Assembly (NCBI RefSeq): GCF_036898095.1
Contig: NC_090765.1
Span: forward strand, 26,496,190 to 26,560,189
Direction: 5' to 3'
Length of the DNA: 64,000 bases
Source of the DNA: Palaemon carinicauda
Lineage: Eukaryota; Arthropoda; Malacostraca; Decapoda; Palaemonidae
Position 1 is the first letter of the stretch; each line of letters starts with the position of its first letter. This document shows positions 43,279 to 55,850 of this stretch, piece after piece. The notes under the pieces were generated by a model. It ran no database searches. It was given only the letters and a program-made list of their open reading frames with translations, and had not been told where the DNA came from. The position numbers and the translations under genes were made by a program.

Positions 43279-44606
43279 TTTTAGCACTTGTTGGAGAATT
43301 GGTAATGTTACTCCACTATGTAAATGTCTTTGTGGTAGCTCAAGTCCCATTGATTACCGCCCAATTTCCATAACCCCCATATTATCTTAAGTTTTTGAAC
43401 GTCTTTTGGCAAAACGCCTTCATAGGTTTGCTGAAGATAATCATCTGTTCCCTAGTTTGCATTTGGTTTTCGTAAAGGCCTTGGAGCATGTGATGCCCTT
43501 CTTACAATCTCCAATGCTATACAGAAATCCCTTGATTGTGGTCAGGAGGTTCGTATGATTGGCCTTGATATTAGTGCTGCCTTTGACCGTGTTAATCATG
43601 AGGCACTTGTTTTTAAACTCAAACAGTTAGGAGTGGGTGGGTCATTTCCTAGCATCATTATTGAATTTTTAAGTAATAGATCGCAAAGAGTTGTTGTTGA
43701 TGGGCACCATAGTGAGTTTAGTAATGTGATATCTGGTGTTCCACAGGGTAGTGTTCTTGGCCCATGACTCTTCATACTATATACACATGACATGTGGTTT
43801 GGCCTAGAAAACAAGCTTGTTGCATATGCAGATGATGCTACTCTCTTTGCATCAATTCCATCCCCTGAATGTAGATCTGGGGTTGGTGAATCACTTAATA
43901 GAGATCTAGCTAAAATTAGTGCATGGTGCAAGTTATGGGGTATGAAGTTGAATCCTAATAAAACTCAAAGTATGATTGTAAGTGGGTCAAGGACGGTGGC
44001 TCCTCAACATCTGGATCTCAGTATTGATAATGTTTCTTTAAATTTGTATGACTCTTTCTTAATTTTAGATATGATTCTCGACAGCAAATTTAATTTTGAG
44101 AAACACATTAGGTCTGTGTCTTCTTCAATTGCACAAAAAATTGGCTTATTGAGAAAGTCTTTCAAGATTTTCGGTGATCAATCTATTCTGAAGAAGTGTT
44201 TTAATTCTTTCATTTTACCTTGTTTCGAGTATTGTTCTCCTGTCTGGTCTTCAGCGACAGGAACTTACGGTTTATTAAATTTCTTATTCCTGATCTGGAT
44301 ATCAACCTTTGGCACCGTCATTCAATTAGTTCACTATCCATGTTGCATAAGGTTTTTTATAATTCTGACCATACTTTAAATTTAGATCTTCCTGGACAGT
44401 TCCATCCTGTTCGTAATACAATGTATGCAGTTAATTCTAATAGTCAGGCCTTCTCCAGCATGAGGCTCAATACTACCCAGTACTCCAGAAGTTTTATTCC
44501 AGCTGTGACAAAGTTGTGGAATGATCTTCCTAATCGGATAGTTGAATCAGAGCTTCAAAAGTTCAAACTTGCAGCAAATGTTTTTAAGTTGAACAGGCTT
44601 GCATAA
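43279..44606 (+). pseudogene. LINE reverse transcriptase, broken
   Basis: RT of the Jockey/CR1-like group. Motifs in order: DYRPISITPIL (about 43350), a frameshifted stretch around 43440-43550, motif A IGLDISAAFDRVNHEAL (43555), motif B SGVPQGSVLGP (43735), a TGA at 43765-43767 where LLF is expected, motif C VAYADDATLFASI (43815, intact YADD), then MKLNPNKTQS and the thumb/C-terminal region. A further shift at about 44255 moves the end into the frame of 44220-44606 (TKLWNDLPNR). Endonuclease and the N-terminal half are missing. Inactive, but less damaged than the copy at 135-920. Confidence 0.88.
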
Positions 44607-44797
44607 GTCCTTTTATAGTTTCTATATCAAATATGTTGTAATGTTTTTAATGTTTTTAAAGTATTTTATTTCAATTTTCATTACTAATTATATCGTTTAT
44701 TTATTTCCTCATTTCTTTTCCTCACTATGCTATTTTTCCCTGTTGGAGCCCTTGGGCTTATAGCATCTTGCTTTTCCAACTAAGGTTGTGGCTTAGC

Positions 44798-44864
<67 letters not shown>
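43279..44864 (+). mobile_element. LINE with (TAA)n tail, 5'-truncated
   Basis: Second and longer copy of the LINE at 130-1188. It begins abruptly within the RT, continues through the RT C-terminus and 3' UTR (TTTCCCTGTTGGAGCCCTTG) and ends in about 22 TAA units (44797-44864). It lies between the two family II DIRS elements. No clear target duplication could be read by eye. Confidence 0.88.
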
Positions 44865-44865
<1 letters not shown>

Positions 44866-45063
44866 GTGTAATAGATTTAATCAAGAAAAAATTAACAATT
44901 GTAGTGCAAAGATTGATATTTTTTTTTTCTTTCTATGTAACAAAATTTATGATTAAATTTTATATTTAGTAACCCCTCCCCTCCCCCTCACACACTGTGA
45001 ATAGCTCAATTCACTTAAAGGTAAGACTTGACTTGGGGGTCAGGGCTGGCGGGTAACATTTGC

Positions 45064-45160
45064 GTAAATAGCTAAGGCTTGTATGGTAGGAAAAATACAA
45101 ATTATCTACGAAATTTGTCATTTGTTCCGTAACCTAATACAAACCACGCTATTTACATGG
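45064..45160 (-). repeat. ICR, family II copy 2
   Basis: Homologous to 35549-35649 with a few changes (GTAAATAGCTAAGG ... TTATCTACGAA, TTTGTCATTTGTTCC ... GCTATTTACA). Confidence 0.88.
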
Positions 45161-45639
45161 GGTGAATTACCCTTAGGAAGGGCGGAAAGTCCCCAGCCTT
45201 CTGGCTTTGGCTTTACCCGGGGACTCCAATTCCGAGTTGTAGAACTCAAGGAACGGGAGTCCCTAACCCTCGCACGTTGTCATGTTTGACCATCGTGCGA
45301 CCTACTAGGATGTGTGTGAAGGAGAATAACGTGACTCGTCCTAGGAAGTTGACATGGAGTTCTTTATGTGGAACTCTAGGCTAGGACGTTCCCAATACCA
45401 CCTCGTCAGGGTATGGGGGACGCGACAGTATTAAGGCTAATACTAGGAGCACAAGGAAGCATGGTTTACCTGCAGAGGTTGAGGTCAGCTGCGCAAAGAC
45501 CTGGATGCTGCTATCCCCAAGAGAGGGGAGAATGAAGAAAGAAGGGCCAGACATACTCTTTCATTCACGCAGACTAAAACCGGGTAACAATGCCCTCAAC
45601 CTTCTGCTACTTGTCCAATAAGGAGCCTGAGGTTAGACC

Positions 45640-46700
45640 AGCTGTTGTGCAGCCACCACAGGACCGATAGAAAACGTATCGAGGTTCCTGTGGGTCACGT
45701 CCTGCAGTTAGTGGGCTGTGAACGTCGTCTGACGTTTCCAGACCCCAGCTTGTAGAACCTGCGTCACAGAGAAGTTTCTCTTGAAGTCCAGGGAAGTAGC
45801 AACACCCCTGACGTCGTGAGCTTTGGGACGACGTGACGGAGGAGAGTCGGGATTCAAGGTGCTGCTTATCACCTTGCGAATCCATGAAGAGATGGAGTTC
45901 TTGGTGACCCTCCTCTTTGTCCTCCCTGTGCTCACAAACAAAGCTTGCACATGAGGACGGGCTGCAGCTGTTCTTTAGAGGTAGCGCCTCAGACTCCTGA
46001 CTGGGCACAGTAACAGATGGTCTGGGTCACTTGTTACAGAACGCAGACTCGTTACCTTGAAGGAGTCGAATCTTGGATCCGACACCCCAGGGTTTTGAGT
46101 CTTAGCAATGAACTCAGGGACGAACTTGAACGTTACCTCCCCCCATCCCCTTGAATGGGCAACGTCGTAGGAGAGACCATGAAGTTCACTTACTCGTTTG
46201 GCCGAGGCCAACGCGAGTAGGAACACCGTCTTCCACATTAGGTGGCGATCAGACGCCTGGCGTATTGGTTCAAAGGGAGCTCTTTTCAGAGCCCTGAGCA
46301 CTTGAACCACGTTCCAAGGAGGGGGTTTGACTTCCGACTGGGGGCAAGTAAGCTCGTAGTTGCGTATGAGTAGAGAAAGTTCCAACGAAGAGGATATATC
46401 CACTCCTTTCAGCCTGAAGGCTAAGCTTAAGGCTGAGCGATAGCCTTTCAACGCCGAGACCGAAAGGCGCATTTCCTCCCGAAGATATACAAGGAACTCC
46501 GCTATTGTTGGAATAGTGGCATCGAGCGGAGAGATACCCCTTCCACGACACCAACCACAAAAGACTTTCCACTTCGCCTGGTAGACGCTGGCAGAGGATT
46601 CTCGCAGGTGTCGAGACATCCTGTCCGCAACCTGTTGAGAAAATCCTCTCTCCGTGAGGAGTCGCTGGATAGTCTCCAGGCGTGAAGCCGAAGCGAAGCT
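45640..46700 (-). pseudogene. DIRS tyrosine recombinase, family II copy 2
   Basis: YR in the same frame from about 46700 to 45640. N-terminal core-binding part: SASVYQAKWKVFCGWC, LSVSALKGYRSALS. Catalytic domain: AKRVSELHGLS (Arg), SSWIRKVIS, AHDVRGVATS (His and Arg). Two nonsense codons interrupt it: TAA at 45975-45977 after SLRRYL, and TAA at 45708-45710, exactly where the nucleophilic Tyr of the (H)YL motif should be. Otherwise the frame is intact, so inactivation seems fairly recent. The sequence is distinct from the family I YR. Confidence 0.88.
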
Positions 46701-48500
46701 GCGGCCTTGTGGTAGATGTTGCAATGTGGTTGTCTGAGTAGCTCGTGACGTGGAGGGAGTTCTCTTGGGGGTTCCGTTAGGAGTTGCAGAAGGTCCGGGA
46801 ACCATTCCGCATGATGCCATAGCAGAGCTATGAGAGTCATGGAGAGGTTGACCGAAAGGATGGCCTTGTTGAGCACCCTTCTCATCAGACAAAAAGGTGG
46901 GAAGGCGTAAACGTCCATGTTGTCCCACCTGTGTTGAAATGCATCCTGCCAGAGAGCCTTGGGGTCCCGGACTGGAGAGCAGTAAAGGGGCAGCCTGAAA
47001 TTCAAGGCTGTCGCAAACAGGTCTACAGTCGGGGAACCCCACAAAGTCAGGACTTTGTTGGCTATCTGAGGATCCAAAGACCACTCGGTACTCACTATCT
47101 GCATCGCCCTGCTCAGGCTGTCGGCGAGGACATTCCTCTTGCCAGGAATGAAGCGAGCTGACAGTGAGATCGAGCGGGTTTCGGACCATCTCAGAATCTC
47201 TACTGCAAGATGGGATAGCAGTTGCGAGAAGGTACCTCCCTGCTTGTTGATATAAGCCACTACTGTGGTGTTGTCGCTCATCACCACCACGGAGTGGCCC
47301 GCCAGGGTTTGTTGGAACTGTTGAAGAGCCAGAAAAACGGCCTTCAATTCTAGCAGGTTGATGTGGAGGCACCTTTCCGATTCTGACTAAAGGCCTGAGG
47401 CTCTTTGGTTCAGAATGTGGGCCCCCCACCCTTGATTTGACGCGTCCGTAAACAGAGTCAAATCTGGGGGGAGGACGAGAAGATCTGCTCCCTTCCAAGG
47501 TTCTCGTCGTCCAGCCACCATCGAAGATCCGCCCGTTCCGAAGGTCCTATGGGAACTAGGAAGTCCGGGGAATCGTTTCCCTGATTCCATCATGACTTCA
47601 GCCGCCACTGAAGGGATCTCATCCTGAGGCGGCCGTTTGGAACAAGACGAACCAAAGATGATAGATGGCCTAAGAGACGTAACCACAGTTGGGCTGGAAG
47701 CTCTTCTCGTCTGAGGAAAGGTTCTACTACCTTCCTCAGCCTTGCTATCCTTTCGTCTGATGGAAAGGCTTTGTGGAGAATCGTGTCTAGTTTTATGCCT
47801 AGGTATACCAGTTTCTTCGTAGGGCGCAGAGAGGACTTCTCGAGATTTACCAAGATCTCTAGATCTTGGCAAACTTCCAGAAGCCTGTCTCGGTGTCGCA
47901 GAAGGGTCGACTTCGAGTCTGCCAGGATTAGCCAGTCGTCCAGATAACGAAGGAGACGGATGCCGTTCCTGTGAGCCCACGACGAGATCAGAGTGAACAC
48001 CTTGGTGAACACCTGGGGTGCCGTGGAGAGACCGAAACACAGCACCTTGAACTGGTAGGTCTTGCCTTCTAGACTGAATCTTAAGTACTTCCTGGAAGAC
48101 AGATGGATGGGGATCTGGAAGTACGCGTCCTTCAGATCCAGAGTGCACATAAAGTCTTGTGGTCTCACTGCAAGTCTGACCATGTCCGCTGTCTCCATAC
48201 TGAAACGAGTTTGTACGACAAACTTGTTTAGTGCTGAGAGGTCGATGACCGGTCTCCAGCCTCCAGACGCCTTCTTTACAAGAAAGAGTCGACTGAAGAA
48301 GCCTGGGGAGCCGTCGTCGACCTCCTGGTGAGCATCCTTCTTGAGCATGGTCTCGACTTCTGCCCGGAGGGCTAACCCCATTGCCGATCCTAAGGCATAG
48401 GAGTTCAACGACACTGGATTCGCTGTCAGGGGAGGTAGAGATGTTGTGAATGGGACGCGATACCCTTGACCGATCACAGAGACCATCCAAGGGTCAGCCC
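46502..48500 (-). pseudogene. DIRS reverse transcriptase/RNase H, family II copy 2
   Basis: RT from the gap edge: FLVKKASGGWRPVIDLSALNK, motif A TLDLKDAYFQIPI, CFGLSTAPQVF (motif B) and motif C LRYLDDWLIL, then a connection ending MRSLQWRLKS. A frameshift at about 47590 leads into RNase H (LTLFTDASNQGWG, SDNTTVVAYINKQGG, VLADSLSR) and the DIRS C-terminal domain (SPTVDLFATALNFRLP, DVYAFPPFCLMRRVL). A TAG at about 47384-47386 replaces the usual Trp after SGL. One frameshift and one nonsense codon are the only lesions seen; catalytic residues are intact. The N-terminus is in the gap. Confidence 0.9.
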
Positions 48501-49000
48501 NNNNNNNNNNNNNNNNNNNNNNNNNNNNNNNNNNNNNNNNNNNNNNNNNNNNNNNNNNNNNNNNNNNNNNNNNNNNNNNNNNNNNNNNNNNNNNNNNNNN
48601 NNNNNNNNNNNNNNNNNNNNNNNNNNNNNNNNNNNNNNNNNNNNNNNNNNNNNNNNNNNNNNNNNNNNNNNNNNNNNNNNNNNNNNNNNNNNNNNNNNNN
48701 NNNNNNNNNNNNNNNNNNNNNNNNNNNNNNNNNNNNNNNNNNNNNNNNNNNNNNNNNNNNNNNNNNNNNNNNNNNNNNNNNNNNNNNNNNNNNNNNNNNN
48801 NNNNNNNNNNNNNNNNNNNNNNNNNNNNNNNNNNNNNNNNNNNNNNNNNNNNNNNNNNNNNNNNNNNNNNNNNNNNNNNNNNNNNNNNNNNNNNNNNNNN
48901 NNNNNNNNNNNNNNNNNNNNNNNNNNNNNNNNNNNNNNNNNNNNNNNNNNNNNNNNNNNNNNNNNNNNNNNNNNNNNNNNNNNNNNNNNNNNNNNNNNNN
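48501..49000. other. Assembly gap (500 N)
   Basis: Exactly 500 undetermined bases, a scaffold gap of probably arbitrary size. Family II DIRS sequence ends at its left side and ordinary intron begins at its right side. Confidence 1.
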
Positions 49001-49886
49001 CTACAAGTAAACAAATTCATGAATGTTATAAATAGACTGTACCTTTAGAATAAAACTTTATGTTAATTTAATATGTTGATAATCATTCCACAGCTGGCCC
49101 TGTGGAAAATAGCTGTCAGTGACTATCACTGTTTATTACATACACTGAAGAGAATATATATTCTCTTACCTGATATGGACAAATTGTAGCAGTCTTAGTT
49201 ACCTTATTTCACCTGATAGGGAAAATTCTCAAATTATACAATTTTACAAACAGGACACATCACAAACAATCACGGAGAAAATAATTGTCTTTACACTGAC
49301 TTCTTGACAAAAAATAAATAAAAAAGTTAAAAATTTTCGAGAGAGAGAGAGAGAGAAATTAAAAAGGGTTGAAAATGATAATAGACTGAAAGTCATACCT
49401 AATATTAAGTCATTTCGTGTTCAACTTTTTTCAACTTGAAGTCGCTACTACTAATGTATCATATTGACTAAGTCTATTGATTGAGAAAAATATAATTAAA
49501 CTTTTTTACTACAATGGCACTAATCAAGTGTCGTTTTAAGTGCCATAAATAAAACATGAAAATATCTCTCATATGTGTCACAGCAGAAAAAAGATCAAGT
49601 AAAAAAAAAAACCTTAAATAAAAATAATTATATGTATGTACAATGATAAAAAGACAACAATTACCATTAGTTTTCCAAAATGATATATCTCCTAATTATC
49701 TAAAATCTCAAAAGCATTTCAATAAGAAAAAACAGAAAAGAGATAGATGAGCATGAAAAAGGTTATTAGTAAATACCTGGTATACTATACAGTACATTAA
49801 AACCCCTTAACACTATTCAATTGTTGAGCACTAAGTTCTGCATATAAAAATGAGAGAAAAAGATAAATTGCAATATTGAAACTTAC
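49001..49886. other. Intron sequence, no other gene
   Basis: AT-rich intron left of exon e with a short (GA)n run at about 49340. Nothing else recognised. Confidence 0.6.
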
Positions 49887-49994
49887 TGCACTCATATTCA
49901 TCAGATTGGTCGATACATTCCGGATAACCATTACATCGTTCGGAGCTTGGAATGCAGTCACCATTACGGCACTGGAATTCATCTGAGTGACAAC
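49887..49994 (-). CDS. LDLa exon e
   Basis: 108-base minus-strand exon between acceptor TTTATGCAG and donor TGCA|GTAAGT. It codes [35 protein letters not shown], one LDLa module with six Cys and the DQSDE calcium motif. It begins GT, which completes the Cys split from exon a' (T|GT). Single copy in the window; its consensus splice sites and canonical residues suggest it is functional. Confidence 0.93.
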
Positions 49995-51735
49995 CTGCAT
50001 AAAAAGAAAGGTTATTAGAAGTCTATGAAAGTGATTAAATGCTCCTATAAATAAAATCACCACCATCATCTTTTAGTAATAATCATGCTGTATAAGTTTC
50101 ATCTATAAATAAGAATACATTTTAAAAATAGCAACAAAAATGGGTCTCTGTCATAAAACATTGGATTTAGCATGCCATCACATAACTGCCAGCCCCACTT
50201 GATTGGCTCCAACTGTCCTGGGTTCTCTAGCCACTTCTAAACTGTGAATTAAGCATGATATATATAGAATTTGGCTAACCCTTTAATCATATATTGCCAT
50301 ACTCCCATAGACAGATATTCCAGTCAAGCTAACTTGCTTAAACCTCTTTTGATATATAACTTCTCCATTCTTTTGAGTGGCTTTCTCATGTCTAGATGTA
50401 AGTTATGCATTTTACATCTGTGCCATCATTTTTAACCAACCATACTCCACATGTGATATCCTTTCTGATCTGTGACTTTCATTTATTTCAAGTATTTATT
50501 GAATTTTTGTAAGAGATTTCTGGTTAATACAGCAATTAAGGCTCTTTCTGGAAAATAACTTTGCCAAAGTAATTGTTTTACTTTTTCTATAGTGTAGGGA
50601 ATTTGGTATATAATGATGTAATTTCCAACTGGCCTAGTTACTATTCACAGAGTTTCTCAGTTTTCTGATGATGTATTACAATTATTAATGTGGTTTATGT
50701 AATATTTAAATTTCTAATCTATTGCTCCTTTGAATTCCTTGGCCTCTTTCACTTTCAGCCTTCTGTCGAGTAATGCCTAGAAACCTGATAACATTCTTGC
50801 GACTCCATTCCCGTGGCATATTTATCTGATTCAGATGGACACATTCCTATAAGGCCTACTACAGTCCCAATTCCTCATATCTTAACACCCCAAGAGTGAG
50901 CTATATCTTTTCAGTACAGTATCTCTTCCTGTTATTTATCATCGTGTCTTCATATAACTGATTCCTATGCTGATCCCTCCCCAACCTGTGATGCATATTA
51001 CTACTTTGTTTCCTGACATCATCAGTTAGTTCTTAACTACATACAGTTAGTTCTTAACTATATAACTCTTAAAATAAAATGTTTTTAGTATTCATCATGG
51101 TAAATTCCTTAATTGGAATTCTTTTATGATTTTCCTTAGTTTTTGGAGAATTATTTCTCTGTCATGTGTTATCATGATACTGTAATACCTTGAAGATCTA
51201 ACGGCCCGCAAATCAATCAATTCAGTGATCAAACAAAATTTTGAAATTTTTATTCCCTGTAGAGACTATATAAATTTGGGGTCAAACAACTTAAAAGAGC
51301 CTCTATGGACTAACACAAAGGTAACTGAGCCAGTTTATGCATAACTCTTGCCAAATTCAGAACAGCAAAAAGTTGTTCCTTAAACTCTATCAATTTAACT
51401 TATCTTAATGTCTTTTTATTTACCCATAAACAATGGCAAAAGATGGATATGTCCTCAGAGGAGGGAAGAGATTCTACCCCTAATTCAGCGATAAAGGGAA
51501 TGATGGTAAAATTGGCCGAGTTACAAAATTTTGTGAAAACATATAATCTAGGGCAAGGCAGTAGCCAGAAGAGTAGACTATTTTTATAATGATAATGCAT
51601 CAAGCCATTTCAGAAGGCAAGCAGATTCTTCCAGAAAAATTTTTAGTAGAAAGATTAAGTGAACCACAGTTCGTATAAGAAAAAAGGCAAAGAATGAAAC
51701 CAAGAAGGGAAGTTGCACAACATTTCAATAGAAAA
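49995..51735. other. Intron sequence, no other gene
   Basis: AT-rich intron between exons a' and e. A stretch near 51180-51200 (CTGTAATACCTTGA) resembles a Tigger-type end but has no partner. No open frame of interest. Confidence 0.5.
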
Positions 51736-51739
51736 AACA

Positions 51740-51741
<2 letters not shown>

Positions 51742-51836
<95 letters not shown>
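51742..51836. repeat. (AT)n microsatellite
   Basis: About 47 AT units ending exactly where the second duplicated block starts (51837). Confidence 0.95.
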
Positions 51837-51838
<2 letters not shown>

Positions 51839-51925
51839 GCTATTAGTTGTAACTTTTCCTTGTTTTTGGTGTGGTTTTATGTACTTTACTGTTCTCTAAT
51901 ATTATAATATCTGTGTAAAATAGCC

Positions 51926-52066
51926 CATAATAGGAGCATCCTCAGGTGGGGAGCCAATCAATGCTGTTTCCATTCATTCTAATGGAAGATTGATTCAGTG
52001 TTCTAACAATTTGGCTTTTGAACATGTCTTTGGAACAAATTGTGTTCGATCTACGAGGTACCACTG
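51926..52066 (+). mobile_element. Tigger/pogo-type right-end fragment (copy 2)
   Basis: Same fragment as 15880-16022; here the terminus GAGGTACCACTG-TA is intact. Confidence 0.55.
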
Positions 52067-53248
52067 TACTTTCCTTTTCATATTTATCTACTTCAAAATT
52101 GTATAAGAAGGCTTGTTTTGATGGGTTTTTAAACCACTATCTTTTAGTTCAATTTCTTCATCTGAACTACATTTGTTTCATCTCTGATTTCAATCATTAG
52201 ATGGTTTTCATTGATTTTTAGTAGTGGTTTCAATCAATCCCCTATTTTCATTAATTTGCCTTAATAACATTTTTTGTATGGTAATAGCTCAATAAATAAT
52301 TCATTTACAAATCTTCATTAAAAAGAAGATAAAACTAGACCAATTTTGTGTCGTCTTAATTTTATTTTTCACCGATTCAAAAAAGTTTAAATACATTTAG
52401 CATGCTACGTAAATTGTTTGTTTTTTATATACTGTATATTTCTTCTGAAAACTGGAAAAAAATACATGTATATGCAAAGTCATCTTGCCTTGTGATGATT
52501 TTAGTCATTCATCCGGATAATCTTTCATGCTTACCATGAGAACAGAACAGATGAACCCTTACTAGTGCCCTAAGAGTCATTGGCCTGTACAGAGATCAGA
52601 TTCAGCACTAGGACCACGGGACTTTCACCGTGCTTTACCAAATCAATTATACGAATGCAATAGTTAAAGGAGGAGTGTTCTCCTATTCACTACCTCCTGG
52701 CTCTATGAGTACAGTACTTAAAATCTCACTTCAAGCCATGAGGGATTCAAAAATTAATATCAATCAAGACAGTGCAAGGGTGAAAATGGCGATGTAAAAA
52801 TGACAGAAAATCCAAAATAATTGATTATAAATCAATTTTCCAGGACCAAGAATTACAGCATCAAGCAGGAAGATGCTCTCCCATGTTCCCATCCAAAACA
52901 AGGGGATAGATTCTGAAAACAAACCACCACCAAACAGACAGGGAAATGAGTATAATAACCTCAGAAAAATAAATGAGAAGAAATAATGCAGCAGAGAAAT
53001 TCATTGCCAAGAAGTATATTGTGATATTTTTGAAATATGTAAAGAAGTCAATTTTAATAACATACACAAGACACAGACTTTAGGCATGTAGTAAAATTGT
53101 GTACATTACGGCAATTCTTTGTATTACAATACTGTAAAATCTCACACATGCTTCAATGTTATGTGTAATAACTCAACTTGAATTTAGTTACCAAAACAAT
53201 TTAACATGAAATAAAGATATTTATTATATATAGAGATTTAATACTTAC

Positions 53249-53359
53249 AGTTGTCTCTCTCATCAGACTGATCAGCGCAATCAAAAATACCATCACATCG
53301 CTCACTCTCAGGAATACAAGATCCGTCTCCACATTGATATTCTGTTTGTTTACAGACTC
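53249..53359 (-). CDS. LDLa exon a' (copy 2)
   Basis: 111-base minus-strand exon, duplicate of 17209-17319, with the same acceptor (CTTTAG) and donor (T|GTAAGT). Module VCKQTEYQCGDGSC, IPESERC, DGIFDCADQSDERDN with the last Cys split to exon e. It has the consensus Gly after RCD, unlike copy 1. Confidence 0.92.
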
Positions 53360-54951
53360 CTAAAGACAATTACAAAACATAACAAAATATGTTATAAAAC
53401 ATTGAACATCTAGAACAGATAAACATTAAATTTATAAAGGTATGGAAATCTTACCCAAAACATTCAAGGATACACAAATCAAGGAAACACAGATTTTGAG
53501 ACAAAATAGCCCACATCAAACATGCTTGTCACTGACAATCTTTTAAAATACAGTAAAACAGAATTTATATCCAAGTTATACTGAAATACTATAAGAATTT
53601 GTAAAATTTGTTTTTTTAAACTAATTCTGATCACATCTATATTGGTTCGAAAGTTCACCAGAACCATACCATATATATTCATGGTTCTCAGAGAGTTACT
53701 TTATGAAAGGGAAAAGTTATAGTTAAGATTAATGTCTAAAGTAAACAGTGTCCATGAATGAATATGAAAAAGTTTTTTTAGTTTCTGTACAAAAATCATT
53801 GAAGTTTTAAACTTGATGCATACAGTAACCTCGCAATAACTGATCCATTTATAATGGATTCTAGATGTCTAGGTGATGTTGTACAGGTCAATTTCTAAAG
53901 AAAAAGTATGTTAACTCCAATATATTTGTACTTATTTGCTGTAAATTTATTTTTCAAAGGTAATAAAACTATTTCCCCTTCAATATAGGCATATCTTCAA
54001 AATAAATAGTCTATTCGAGAAATAATTCTATATCAAAGAAATCTTCTTTTTTATGCGAGGCCAGTTGAGAAAATGTAAATGCTGTCAATTGATTTCAAGC
54101 TACTGCCATCGAGGATATGGGCATATATAAATAACAAATTATATTAATATAATTCACAAACTTACTCAAAATATCTTAATATAAATATTGCAAAAATACC
54201 AATGTTTCATAGACCAACAATTTTCATACAGTTTACTTAAAGCTATTAGTATCACTAGTTATCAATTGGATGTAAAAATATGTTTGCTCGTTTGTTGATA
54301 CAGTATTTGTAATGAAACTTGGACAAATCTATGGTTTCCCTGTTGGGTGTTGTGTGTAGGAAAAATGTAACATAGGATCGGCATTATTTCAGTTACTTTG
54401 AATTTCTAAGGATACAATTGTAAAAACAATTGCAATATCATCTTTATATAACCAAACCCTAGCTTATACACTGATGGCTTTGTAATTTAAGTCGTCTTAT
54501 ATTACAGATGAGATAAATTAATTAAAATTTGCTTTATCATTTACCACGTCTTGGTTTGGAAATATAATATTTACATTTATTTACCAATTTATTTACAAAT
54601 ATAGTAGTCCTGTATAAATTCCATTTGTGATTTTGTTTGATTTTAATTATTAGGATAGAAATATGTTACTTCCAAAATTGACCACTAGTGTTTTCCAGCA
54701 TTGCACTGTATTCACTCGTTTTGATTCAGTCAATGCATGTAGTGACCTTTGTTTCTGTTTCATTTAATTTAAATCCCTCAATTATGTCATCCAAGGGCAA
54801 AAAAACAAATTGAGTTAATCTCAGCTGCTGGGTATGTATGATAGTCTACTACTGTATACAATTGGGTATGATTTTATCCGATTTAATGCTTCAGTAGACA
54901 TATTTTAAATATATCAGACAATCACAAATAACGGCCAGCCCTTTACCACTA

Positions 54952-55384
54952 CAGTCAAACCTCTCGATACGAAAAAATAGACTTACAAAATTTTCACTCT
55001 ACGAAATCATATGTAAAGAATTTTACGACTCTCATTACGAAAAATGTTTCGGATAACGAAATGAGGTATGTTGCGAGAGCCCGACCATGTCCGAGACTGA
55101 TTTTAAAATTCGCGCTCCGCCAGCCCGTAAACTTGCTACCATCCTCACGCATTCCGATTGGTTATCTCCCTACTTGGATGCTAGTTACCACCATGAGATC
55201 CTGCTCTCCTATTGGTCAGTATCTACTGTACTGTATCCCATCGTGCATCTTTTTATAATCATTTAATGTGGGGTCTGGAAAGAACTAGGCTATTTACATG
55301 TAAAAGGAGACTCACAAGACGAAAAAAATCACTTTACGAAAGCCATTACGGAACCAATTAATTTCGTGTTGTGAGGCCTTACTG
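54952..55384. mobile_element. MITE-like pogo/Tigger-type element (copy 2)
   Basis: Duplicate of 18906-19335 with the same TA-CAGTCAAACC left end and GTGAGGCCTTACTG-TA right end; it differs at scattered sites and small indels. Confidence 0.65.
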
Positions 55385-55524
55385 TATTTGTCTGTTATTG
55401 CGAGATTCAACTGTACATCAAATAGGACATATACATATAGTACAATAAGAAGGCAAAATGATTAAGGAATGAAAAGTGTGCACCCAAAATGACAAACTTT
55501 GGTAATATGTTATGAGTATAATTA

Positions 55525-55850
55525 TTTCTGGGCTCGACCAGTGACGCTCCATGAAATACTCCTTATAGCACCATTTTTAAGGTATAAATACTGCTAAATA
55601 TACCAGAGAAAAAGTTGCATGGAATGCCAGGAATGGACCCAGCTCACTCACTCTAATTGAGTGTCGGTATAGTAACTGGGGCTTGTTAGAACCACGACCA
55701 GAGGTCCCTCACCAGTTAGTCCTCTCCTTCCTCAATATCCCCCAATACTACGAGGTGCCGTTCTACATCCAACTATTGCCCTCAACTACGACTACCCTCC
55801 CTCCACTCTTACCCCTTCCAACGCTTCTTCCCTTATTCCTTTCTAGCACC
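55525..55850 (+). repeat. Left inverted terminal repeat, DIRS copy C
   Basis: Matches the reverse complement of 60310-60663 and the left ITR of copy B; palindrome CACTCTAATTGAGTG at 55649-55663. Confidence 0.92.

Larger units (their letters stand above)
44972..48500 (-). mobile_element. DIRS-like retrotransposon, family II copy 2 (partial)
   Basis: Minus-strand element of the same family as 35303-43066 but much better preserved. It holds part of the 3' ITR (from 44972; the outer part is missing), the ICR (45064-45160), YR, RNase H/C-terminal domain and RT. The 5' part is hidden by the N gap at 48501-49000, and no family II sequence is seen to its right, so the gap contains at least one breakpoint. 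Confidence 0.9.

Noticed and set aside
51180..51330. Possible Tigger left end (CTGTAATACCTTGA)
   Set aside because: No matching right end and no TA-flanked partner nearby; too weak to annotate.
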